Positions 38,051-49,581 of a stretch of DNA of 64,000 bases are shown here, in pieces. The notes under the pieces were generated by a model. That model saw nothing but the letters and a program-made list of their open reading frames with translations, was not told the DNA's origin and searched no databases. Location of the stretch: NCBI GenBank assembly GCA_013397075.1, contig VWZS01003477.1, positions 62,001-126,000 of the forward strand. Direction: 5' to 3'. The translations under genes were made by a program, and so were the position numbers. Position 1 is the first letter of the stretch; each line of letters opens with the position of its first letter. The DNA comes from Rhabdornis inornatus (Eukaryota > Chordata > Aves > Passeriformes > Rhabdornithidae).

Positions 38051-39497
38051 AGAAGCAGGGCATCATATGTGTTTGTGGTTCATGCCCACCTGTTACTTCT
38101 GTGTAAACAAATAAGTGCCCACAGACAATTGTTTCCTCTAAATTTGTGATTTTAGAGGCAGTATGAACTGACAACCATATTTTTGTCACTTTATTCCTCA
38201 TGAAGTCTTTCTATCTGACAATAACAATGTGAGGTAAAGGTAAATGGCAACACCTTCAGGTAACTGAGATGAAGTGCAAAGTCTTTGAAAGATGCAAAAA
38301 ACTTAGCCCCATGCAGGCTGCCAGCACTGCTTAGGAACATCACTCCTACTCTTCAGTCTTATTTCACATCCTGATATCTGCATCATGGAAGTTGGTCCAG
38401 AGACTGGGAAAGAGCATGGCAAGTGCTGGAACACCTGGACTCCCTGTCTGGTTTATTGCTGATTTGCTTTAAAAAAAACCAAATTATTTGTAATCCAAGA
38501 AGCTGTGAGAATTCCTGTGTAAAGGTGTTTGAAAGCAGGAAGGGAGCTGCAGAAATAGCAGCAGAGTGAGTTCAGTGACATCTATTACTGTTATAATAAT
38601 ACATATTACTGTTCCCTGTGGAAAGGAATCGGGAGCTGCTTCTCTGTGTTGTGTGAGGCACTTCACCAAAAGGAACCTCATTTTTTAGGGCCAGTGGCTA
38701 AGGATCCTGGTGTGGAAATATTATTGTACCCCTGCACAGCAGTGAAGGTTCAAATAATACTGCTGTCTGGGCTAGGGTAAAAGCAAAGGCCTTAAAGGTG
38801 CAGCAGGTCCATATACAGAATGGTAATATACAGAACAATTGATATCTGTGTACTCAGTATAATCTTTCTTTTCATCTTTCCAATCCTCATATTTTTTCCA
38901 TGCAGGAAAAATAGTGGTCCTTTGTGGCTGTCAAAATTAAGGTCATTCAAGGTTGGGATTAGCTACCTGGGATTAGGCAGACATGCCTTGTCATTTCTAA
39001 GACACTTAGCATCAGAAAAACATTCCTGGCCTATGGAAATATAATTCAAGTCTCAAATTCTTTCCTACTAATTCATTTAGACTGTGTCCATGCTTTACCT
39101 GCCTCATTAAATAAACTTACATGTCAAAAATAGGGGAATACAATTATACCTGCTTCATTCTTCTCTCCTCTTCCACCCAGATCTTAACAGTCTTACAAGA
39201 CATTTTAGTGTTGTGATAAGAGCAGAAAATATAATTTCAAAGAATTTATGTACAGGAACATACCTTCTTTTCTCACAGACAAGATTTCCTTACCAGCTCA
39301 ACCTCAGGTTTCCCACAGGAGTCTCAAATGTCTAAATCCTTAAAACTGTTTAATCTTGTAATAACTAAATATCTAAATAACAGCTCAAGCTAGTGCCTCC
39401 AACGAGGGATCCTGAACAAAGGAAGCCCTGAACATACCCTCCCAGTCTAAGTGGGAGCAATTCAGTGGTCCTGCTGTGTCTCTGAATGCGCACTCAC

Positions 39498-39629
39498 CTG
39501 GCTGGGCCACAGATTCCTGTGCTTTTTGTTCTGGAAATGGTCAGCACTTCATGGCCTCTTGCCTGGGGCTTCCATCACCCAGAGCTCAACCTGCAGCTCC
39601 CACTGCAGCTGCTCACCAAGATACCTGTT
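39498..39629 (-). other. Exon-like interval (unverified), minus strand, probably non-coding
   Basis: Read on the minus strand, the interval is preceded by a pyrimidine-bearing acceptor (GAATTCTTTCAG, AG at 39631-39630). It ends in CCAG|GTGAGT with the donor at 39497-39492, a perfect consensus. The 132 bases between are GC-richer than the surrounding desert. All three minus-strand frames contain stops, so it cannot be an internal coding exon. A lncRNA exon is the only transcript role that fits. The plus strand is open in all three frames here (the longest is 39486-39779, 97 codons) but has no recognisable content. Confidence 0.18.
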
Positions 39630-42600
39630 CTGAAAGAATTCCTCAACAAACAGGACAAAAATGTTTTAATTTTTTTTTTCCATAGATATGAGCTTTTTGT
39701 TGTTATATCTGTTGACTTAATTCACAAAAATGTTGTTTACGCATCTATTTTAAAGTCTTCCCAAGGATATAGTCTCTAGAGAGGTTTCAGAGAAGGGTAA
39801 TCTAAAGTAATAGACTGAAGTAACTCTCTCCCACAGAATACCTCTGGGGACAGGCTACACTCATCCAGAAACCTGAAAAGGGCTGGCACATTTTCTTGGA
39901 TGACATAGAAATGACGAAATAACTCTTTGACTGACTGCCTCCTACGTTTTCCTCACAGCTGAGCAGAAATCATGTAACTACTTCAGGCACATTTGAAAAC
40001 CAGAACTACAGCAGCTGTTTCATACACAGCATGAAATCTGTGCATCCCTTTGACATGACTACCTGCAGATCAAATCTTTAGATGAGAAACAGAGTAAAGT
40101 TAATTAGAAAAATCTGTTTGAAAAAACTTAGAATGTAGTAACATCTGAGAAATTCAAGAAGATGTAAATTTGCCTGGTCTATATGTAAACCATAGTCTAC
40201 TGAAATGGAAAACTGGAAAAGACAGACTTCAGAACACGTCTTTTAAAGAAACTTAAAGAATAACTTCTTCCTTAGAGTCTTAATTGCTTGGATGTGAAAA
40301 GGTCAGTAAATAAACCCCAATCCTTTCACAATAGAAAAAAAAATCTTGGGAGTGGAGGAAGAACTGTTGATTTCTTCTCCTCTAGCTCTTCATAATAACC
40401 AGAGGAGAACAATCAGAGGAAGAATGCAGACATTGTGGAAGAATCCTGTGTTTTGCGCTAGTATAGGAAAAAAAGCTTTATAAAAAAAGTTTATAATTAA
40501 TACACATAGAAGATAAAATGTACTGTATTATCCACTCCTGTCCAATAGCAGGATTCTTTTTAGGTTATTTTAAAATTAATTTGGTAGTACACATTTAGAT
40601 GTCAAGCTGAATAACGGGATCTTGAAAGGCATTTCAGTAATATTTTACTCATTCAATACATTGGTTGCTTTGAATAATCACAAAATATTTATTTCTAGAT
40701 AGAGAGTTGAAACTGGGAAGGGATGAAGTGGACAGCCCTGGAGAGAAAACGAGGGAGGTCCAGGAAGAACAGACTGGGAAGCTCCCCTGTCTGCTGTCCC
40801 AGTGCAGCTGTACCAGATGCCCTGCTGAAGGTTCTGCATCTTGTTAATTCCTGTAGATAAATAGGTAACAGACACGGAAAAGAAAATTAAGAGAAGCAAC
40901 AAGAGAGTCTCTGAGGACAGAAAGTAGACAAAAATTAAAGGACACAAGCTGTATCATTCATCATGTCCTGTTTCAAAGAAGATGAGATAGTTCAGAGGAT
41001 GTATGTTTTTTCCACTTTTCGTAAGTAGCAATGCCAATAAGACAAACTAATACAAAGAAAAAATCAGTTTGAAACAGGATTTAGTTTCATAATTAAAAGT
41101 AGCACTGAAGCTTTGAAAATATTAATCACAGAAAATGCTTTTGAATTGGACTATTAAATGACAAATCCTTCTTCATACCCCAAATTTTGAAGATCTTTGT
41201 TCTTATCCCAAATTCAGGGGGTTTTTTGCAGGTCATGTTCACATTTGTCTAAAAGTAAAAGAAATAGTTGTGCAGTGCCTGCTGGGTTTTTTTGTTATTT
41301 TGTCCAATTGCACCTGAAACTCAGAAAAGTTATAAATAACTTCACCAGCTACTTTTCAGCTTTCTCTGACAAACTTACTCACTTTTCCACAGCATCTTAT
41401 TTGGAGATCCATCATAATTTAGGAGCTCAGAATTAACTACTTGTTATTACTCCATCAACACATATTTTACTGTGGTTATTGGCACTGAGATTGAATTTAT
41501 AATTGTGTATGTATTCTGAAATTCAAATGCAGGTAAATATCAGAAACCTTTTAGTTATATAACGACATATAATTATTCCTCCTCCAGGCCTATCTGCAAC
41601 TTGCAAAGAGGTCCCATTTTTCACCAGGGATAACCTTTGCCTTTAGAATTTGTCCATTCAGAAGCTCAGTCCTTTCAGTGTGTTTTGTTGTTATGATCAC
41701 CAGAGGGAAAAGTAATTTTATTATCTTCCCAGGATGCAATCCCTCCATTTCCCAAAATCCTTTATGCTTGTCACCATATTTTGAGACTCAGATGCTGTTC
41801 CTCTCTTCAGCTGAGTCATTAGAGACTGCAGGAATGCAGCGAAGATTGCTTCCTGCCTTCAGCTGTAATGGAGCTTGGGGCAGCATAGCTGAGACAATGT
41901 ACTGAACATTTACAGCAGACATTTCTTTTCTGCTGGATTAAGTTTGTATCCTTGGTATATGTCTTTGGTCCTCTATGCTATGTTCAAGCATTAAAAAAAA
42001 TAAAGAACTTTATTGATTTCCCATGAGATAATTCTAAATTCATGATTCCCATATGCTAGAGTTGATCATTTTACAGTCCACAGATTATTGCAAAAAGTTA
42101 AGATTTTTTTAAGCCAGCATGCTCGGGAGATGTTATATTCAAGTCAAACACTGTAAGACATGCTCTTTTCTTGATTTATTATAGTCCTACTTCTCAGCTT
42201 TTCATGCTGGTAGTTATAGCAAAGACAATCATATGCAGAGTTAAAAATTACAAAAGTTTTATTCTCGATACCTTTACTTAAATCAACCCATGCTTCTATC
42301 TTCCTATGTGTGAAATAAATGGTTTTATACCTAGTTCTCTAGGAAAGAAAAAATATGGCAACCATAAAATTCTACCAACCTGAGTTGTTAAGCTGGAAAA
42401 ACAAACATCCTTTCATCATTTAGTATGTGAAGGTACTACATTACTTTGTCCAGCAGGAGTCTTGAGTTTCTTTTCCAGCCTCAAGAGAATACTGCCTCAG
42501 AAAAAAAAATTTCATGCCTGAGCATAAAATCAGTATGAATTTACCAGGCCTCTGAGTCATATAATTCCCCATTTTCCCCATGAAAACATCTTGCATGGTT

Positions 42601-45600
42601 ACCATGTCCCCATTAACAAGGACAGCTGGCAATAGGTGCATAGAGTGCCTGGAGAGGAAAAGAAGCAAGGATTCCCATTAGAGACAGAAATAGAAAGGGC
42701 TATGAACATCATGCTCTGCCATTCTGCAGACTGCAAAACCTTTAGGTGTAAAAGTTAGATCTTTTTTTGTACTAATATTCATAGGAATAATTTTAAAAAT
42801 ACTAACTTTAATTTTTAGACTATAAAATGATACCTCTTTTCACATTTCATTTATTTTGGGCCAAAAAAAATTCTTACTTTATTTTTAGCTTCTGGTTGTT
42901 TCATCTCTCTAGTCAATATTTCTACGATGAATTTATGTTGGAAATCATAATTACAAAACAGATACCAAGCAAAAATGCCTTATTGTGACAAAGCAGTGTA
43001 CACTCATTTTCTCTTCTGATTTGCTGTCAATTCTGAGTCAACAGAATTTAAGTACAAAACTTCGATAAGGCTGTCATAAAATACGGAATTCAACTTTTCT
43101 TTTTAAAAAAAGCTTTGAAAGATGTCATTTCCACCCCCCAATAAAACCAAACCAAACAACAAAAGAACAGTAGGAGTGGAATTATAAAATAAGCTTTACA
43201 TGGATTTTTATATCTAACCTAATATTTTAAAATCACATCAGTCTACCTTTGTATAGGCTTTCCTTAATTAAATAGTAATGTATATTTCTTCAACACAGAA
43301 AACCCTGCACTCTACCTTATTTTCTGGTAGGATTTAATCAGATCAAGTAGAATTATTGAACAGCTTCCCTATTATCTTTTCAAATTGTCATTTAATTTCT
43401 ACAGCGCCAGAAGATTCTGTCTCCACTGAATCATTGAGGATAATAGCTTCCAAAACCTTTCCGTTTCTCCTAACTTCAATTCTGTGGATTTACAAGGAAG
43501 TACATGGATTAAAGGCCTAGGAATACCCCTGTGTATTGTCTATAGACTTTTATATGTCTTTGTAATTTAGATGGTATATGGCATATAATTTAATATCTCT
43601 ACATAGAGATAAAGGAAATTATTTCTTTTGGGAGTTCCTTAAAAATATTGAGAAAAGGTTAGCTAAAGACTGATTGCAAAGACAATGTAAATCAATATTC
43701 TGTATTTAAATTTAGGAATGATTCCAGCATGATTATTTAATTTACTACTTTATCTCAATCAAAGCATGAAAGCTTATGTATCTATTTTAAAGGATCCAAA
43801 TTAAGATTAAAATAAGGTTTCATTTTTTTGACCAGGTTGTCTTTGAGGCATGATATTATAAGACTAAGAAAAAATTTTTCACTTTTAGAAAAAGATTAAA
43901 ATATTATAAACTAGTATTTCAAAACACAGCTGAAGACAGATATTTATTGTACACTAGACAATTCTTGGCTACTTTACAAAAAGAAAATAGTTGCAGCACA
44001 GGTCTTTATCTCTGTTTTATAATGAAAATTTATCAAAAGCAGCATCACTTTGGATTCATATAATATTAAATTGTAGTAGAATAGTTATTAAAAGGAATTT
44101 TACAGTTATGCTCAGTAGAATAAGAACATGAATCATAGGTTCAGTTTAAGGATTTCTGATGCACATTTTTGTCACTGAAACCAGGCTTTATCCTTTCACA
44201 GTCTCCCCATGAAATGGCCTCCATTGAACCAAAGTTTAAAAGAAATAAATGCATGCAGGCCTTGTACAAATTCCCAAGACTCAGCCATTCAACCAGATAC
44301 AACAACTCCATTCAATTTCTTTCTGAGATGGGATTACTCCAGCCAAACAAATAATTTCTCTACTGGAATTGTATCCTGCCAGCTCAATTTGAGAGAAAAA
44401 AATATTTTTGTGGAACATTATTTTTCTACAACATTATCAGGATGGTTACTATGAAAGGTTATTCATGAAGTGCAATTATCTTGGCATGAGGGGAATTCAA
44501 GCTTACAATATGGAGATGTTTTTCTGAATTGACGGCTGGGTTACATCTACTGGAACCTGTTTTTAACCCAAGTTATATATCCTGATGTATACTCCGCATC
44601 AAGCTCTCTCTTTCAATCAAGTAGGAGCAGAACAAGTATACTTTAAACTCAGGAACAGTCTCTGAGTTACACAGTGGAAATAATGGAATGGGTTCATAAC
44701 TCTTCAGACCAATAATAAATAAGAAATTATCTTCTCCACTCTTGTAAAAGCAGCCATTCTTAGGTGAGACTTTACTACTGACAACTTGAAATTTAGCTAC
44801 TTCAGAAGACAAGCACTTAGAACTGTAAAGTTCAGTAGCATCTACCCTTTTGGCCAGGAAGGAAAGGTGGAGGGTTACTATACGGTTTTTGTTTCAACAC
44901 TATCACCCAAAGCACAAGGAGAGCATTAGCATTTTCTCCTTGGAAAAGAGTCTAGGCAAAATGGCATTCTGCACTCCAATCCTCAGCCATGAGAAACTAT
45001 GCCAGTTTGAAGTTTGGTTTTGTCTAAAACATTTCTCCCCCGATCTGCGCATACATATATATTAATTCTGAACTGAAATTTTCCCTTTAACAAGCTGATT
45101 GATTAGGCTCCAGGGGGAAGGGGGATTTATGAGTCATTCTATAAAGATACAATTCAAACTAAAAAGATACATTTGAAAGTCTGAAAAATGTTAGCTAAAA
45201 TAACATTGAAAAGCTCCTTTTGAAAAGCTGAAAAGCCACCTGAGAAATTCTCAGTGGTCTGTGACTACCTCTGTGTGTATTTATTACAAAATCTCAGTTG
45301 TTAAACCTCCCACGCTAAACTGAATTGTAATCATCCACACAATTCTTTGAGAAAGAGAGAGAAAAGGTTGGAAGGAATAAGCACTTTCACGCTCTTTGAT
45401 AAGATTGGCAACTGAAATAGTTTTTGAAAATATTTTTTTGTTAGAGAAGACACTCTTGTTATGTCTAGTGTTCCACATGTTTCTTCAGCAATAAAATAAC
45501 ACTATCATATCCCAAAATATATTATAGGAATAAGACCATAGGGCATGAAAGAAATAACTTCAAAAATTATCTGTACTTCACATGTAGATTTGCTTCTTGG

Positions 45601-46548
45601 CAAAGAATGCAATGGAGAGGGGAAAAAATGTTTACAGGTATTTTTGTCACTAATTTTCAATTGAAGAATTTGGCAAAATATACAATTTTACTACAAGCAC
45701 AGTTTAAGGATGCAGTCAGTTACTAATTTCCTTGTTTTTAAGTGGCTGTATTTATGGGTGTCACTGCTAATTTTCATACAATCATTTAGTCATCCTTGCT
45801 GGCTTTCTGAGAAAACTTTAAAAGTTTGTCAATTATTTTGGTTTTGTCTAATTTTTTCAAAACAGCTCATTTATTTCTCAATTAACCACCACCTGCATTC
45901 CAAAGCAAGCAACAGAAAGTACATGATGATACCACTGCACAAGACTTCAGAAACAGAAGCTCAATATAGACCTCTTCACTGGAAGTAGTATAGAAGAAGT
46001 GATTCTTTGAAAAACAACCAGATCAGCATAACATTAAGTGACATATTGTAAATATAGCCTTTATCTATAAGAATTAACTTGAATTAATAAGCATTTATAA
46101 GCATGAGAGTGAGTAAATGAATAAGAAATTGTTTACATCTTAGGGTTTTTACTACTACCAGAAAGACATGTTCTCACTGCATGTAGGGATTAATTTGAGT
46201 GGTATCTATTTCTAAAGACTTTCAAAGAATTTAAAAAGAGAAGCAGCATGTGGATTCTTCTAGTACACACCTCCACAAAATCTAAATCACCTGTACAACA
46301 ACGGGAGAATTTTTACATCAAGGGAAGACAGAAAGATGCTCCTTATAAAAGAGTTGTGATTCCACATCCTAGTATTTCAGTAATACATGAGGAGTTACCT
46401 CTAATCTAAAGTGAAGTAGGTATATCCTTGTTTTCTTCCAACCAGTTCCACGCTCCACTTTCAGTGCCAAGTAATTGCGCTGTAAATCCTAAACTCCATT
46501 CACAACATAAATTACTTAATTCCATTTTTTACACAAGAAACTGATAGC
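39630..46548. other. AT-rich intergenic DNA, no gene seen
   Basis: Unique AT-rich sequence with short A and T runs. Open frames are few and short and none shows a domain. No dispersed repeat was recognised. Confidence 0.5.
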
Positions 46549-46977
46549 ATGGCTAGAAAAAAATGCTTAAAAATCTGTATCTCTCTCAGTTTTTCCATTC
46601 ATGCTATAAGAGAGGCTGTGCAATACATTTTGCTAACCGGCAGGGACTCGCCTTTCCCAGTGCTCTGTGGTTTGTCCCGGAAAAGTTCACAGCACACTTC
46701 CAGTACTGCCGGAAGAAAAAACAATGCCCTCCCTCTGTTTTCAGCAGCTTTGCCTGCCACTCAGATACCATGCTGCTACTACGACTCTCTGGCCATTTGT
46801 GCTCCTGCAATGTCTTCAGTTCTTACCTCATATTGCCCCGTGACAAGAAAGGAACTGTGTGAGAGCAGAAACCTAGATGTCTTTTGGATATCAGTGGGAG
46901 AAATCACAATTTGTGTGTTTGATTACACTGAGAGTAAATCATCCTTTCCCATCTGTTTTCAATCAATAAATAATTAA
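46549..46977 (+). other. Longest open frame in the window (142 codons), unassigned, in a GC-richer islet
   Basis: An ATG opens the longest uninterrupted frame seen here. The core at 46600-46870 is richer in GC and CpG than its surroundings, with CCGG, TACG and CCCGTG scattered through it. A second plus-strand frame (46563-46862) and a minus-strand frame (46810-46604) are open over the same core, so the openness follows partly from base composition. On the minus strand TTTTTTCTTCCGGCAG (around 46712) is a good acceptor-like tract. The peptide has several Cys but no motif I recognise, and its stop overlaps AATAAATAATTAA. It may be an unannotated exon, an old GC-richer insert, a regulatory element or chance. 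Confidence 0.12.
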
Positions 46978-49493
46978 ACAAACAAAAATTAGTTGGTTGA
47001 CCCCATCAGCAATTCACTGATTCTAGCAGCAAGCATTTTGAGTGAAGGGATGGAGAGAACTGAAAACAATTAGCACTGCAGTTGATAGTATAAAAGAGGG
47101 GTTGGGCAATAATTAAGTAGGTGTCCTCAGAGAAGAAGTAGCTATAGGTAGAAGTAGGCAGCACCTCAGAGAATCAGATTCCTGTTTTGGCCAACAAACT
47201 GCAGTGAAAGGAGCAGCATTTTAAAACAAAGAGGTGAATAAGCTGGCTGTAAAGCATTGTCTCTTTCATACCTGCTTAGGTAACCTATCAGCCATCAGCA
47301 TTTCTGTAAAAAGTGCAGCCGGACCTGAGGCAGTTATGCCTGTGCCAACTTCAGAACCAGACACAGAAAAAAGAAGAGCTTAGTTAATAAATTATACCCA
47401 ATTTACAGGGCTGTGACAGGTTTCCTGTGACTTCTGGGAATTTTGAGTAAATCCACCTACCCCGTTACATTCAATAATATGCCAGTGAGGTGCACCATGT
47501 GGGAGGTTTGTCTAATTTCCTATGGTTTTAGATAAGAAATGTCTAGCTGTTTTCTATTTGTCTGAATTTATGCCTTATTTGTACCAAGTGAAGTGCAAAA
47601 TACTGATGAAGACATGTAGTCATAACATAAAAAACAGGCAACACTGAAAAAAGTTATTCATGCAAGAGGATCAACAAAGGAACATGCAACTTTTTCTAAT
47701 CCCACCTAGATAACAGTGCAAGAAAAGATTAGACTAGGTGGGCCTTTATCAGAAAGACATTCTAGTACTTCACTTTGAATTTGCCATTCCCTATGTTACA
47801 ACACCAAGCAGTAAAAAACAGGTGGTTAGTCGTGCATCTGTTTTTCTATCAGCTAGGGCTTTCTCATAAAATCAAATGCTGACACATTAAAACTGAGGCC
47901 AAGTTAGTAGGCTGTAAATCCAAAGGAGAAGGCACAGGTGAGTTAAGTCTAGATGAGGGGTATGCAATTGCATTGAGGTCCCTTAGCAGATTAGCTCAGT
48001 TTCAAAACTAGCAGAAGACCTAGAGAATTAGAGAGAAGGCATAAAGCTTCATGGGAAGACAGATGCTGGTACTGCTCCAAGGAGTGTGGTCTTTAAGGGA
48101 GGTGGGGATGCCCCAAGCCCCTTTTAAGGACTGAGCCCCTTTTAATGACCAGTTTACTTAGAATTAGCTAGAAAAGATAGGGAGCTACTCTGATAAAATC
48201 TTCCTATTTATTCTACAAGGTGATGATGTTCGAAGACCCAGTTGAAACTAGTTCTCTCCATCACTTTAACTTTTAAGCATTTTATTTTATTACTTATTTC
48301 TATTTTGTTTAGCTGAATATCTGAAACTGTAGTCTAAACCTCTTCAGAAGATTTTATTTTACTTCCCCTGTAATTTACGTTCCTGAAAATGATTTTCCAC
48401 TTGCTCTAGTCTTTAAAATTGTTACTTATTCTTTCTAAAACTGTTGAGATGTTAGAGCTGACACAGTTTCTTACGATTTCCCTTTTTAGAATATAAACTT
48501 CTGAGAATTTTTTCCTTTATTCTGGCATGTTTTCCACCTCTGTTTTTGAATATTTCCAAATGTTTTATATACTCAAGTATCAAAGTACTTTGCTTGATCC
48601 AGATGGTTTCACGAACTTGTTATTTAAATTTATTCAGGTTGTTCTTCCAAAATTTAAACTTTAGTTAAAAATCTAGTTATGCTTGCTGCTTTACTTAAAA
48701 TAAACCTTCTTGTGATGGTGTTTTTCCAAGGTTATTTTATATCATAAATCCTCAGTAATTTCTTCATTTTTTCAAAGCTAGAGTACAAATATCATCTGTT
48801 CTGACTGATTTGGGGATTATTTCATACAGAAAAATTACATATCTGAGAATTACTGCCCACCAGCATTTCTGTTCTACTTCATTTATCAAGATATATCTGG
48901 GCAGTGAATATGTCAGAGAATAATACTGTCCCTGATCTCATAGACTTAATTTTCCACTACACTTCTATCCACGTATAGAAAACATGGAATTAAACCTAAG
49001 ACTCATGCCTTATATAGGGAAGGGCAGCTTTTTTCATTCTCTAGAATGTTTCTGCTCCCAAAAGATCCTTTTTATTCCATGCTTTTATTCTTTTACTTTC
49101 TTTGCCATTCTTTATATCATTCATGTATAATGGTGCATCCACTGTCTTATATTTCCCCTTTCCAGGCAGAAATGGCATGTAATCTTCAACACTTTATTTC
49201 CAGGCATTGCTTTCAATTAGCTGAGCTCTAGAAAATTTGGAGAGATGGAAGCCCTTGACAGATCACACTAGACTTTTACTGTCATATGACAACCCAGGTA
49301 GTAATTTTCTAATTAATTCAAAAAAACAAATTTACTCTGTATCTGTCACTGTACATTATTTTATCTAGATTAGGGGCCAAGGTTGTGCAGAGGATGTTTG
49401 GGTTTTTCCGCCAAATTAAAGCCTACAGTCTCTTCAATAACATGAAGACATGGAACCTAATAAAATTTTTCAGTGACCATATAAATAACATAA
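46978..49493. other. Intergenic DNA, no gene seen
   Basis: Unique sequence. There is a short internal duplication around 48109-48147, where GCCCCTTTTAA occurs twice. A segment near 47725-47780 faintly recalls a CR1 3' end in sense orientation but is too diverged to call. Confidence 0.5.
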
Positions 49494-49581
49494 ATTATGG
49501 AATCATTTGGGTTAGAAAGGAGCTTACAGTATCATCTAGTTCCAGCACCCCTGCCATGGTCAAGGACACCATCCACTAGAA
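49494..49581 (-). mobile_element. CR1 LINE 3'-end fragment, minus strand
   Basis: The plus strand reads GGAATCATTTGGGTTAGAAA, then ATCATCTAGTTCCAGCACCC, CTGCCATGGTCAAGGACACC and ATCCACTAGA. This is an almost complete match to the reverse complement of the last 85 or so bases of avian CR1. The element is severely 5'-truncated and stops right after CACTAGA. It is better preserved than the relics near 18.4 and 20.7 kb. Confidence 0.88.

Larger units (their letters stand above)
28746..39490. other. AT-rich intergenic DNA, no gene seen
   Basis: Unique sequence with simple repeats at 31498-31518, around 31890-31932 and at 38035-38050. The open frames at 35632-35997 (minus, 121 codons) and 37453-37836 (minus, 127 codons) are rich in Phe, Leu, Cys and Tyr. 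They show no motif and lack strong flanking splice sites, so I treat them as chance. A segment at 33050-33310 looks like conserved non-coding DNA and is discussed in the findings. Confidence 0.5.

Noticed and set aside
47725..47780. Possible sense-strand CR1 3' end
   Set aside because: Only scattered short matches (ATTAGACTAGGTGG, TTCTAG). Too diverged to separate from chance.
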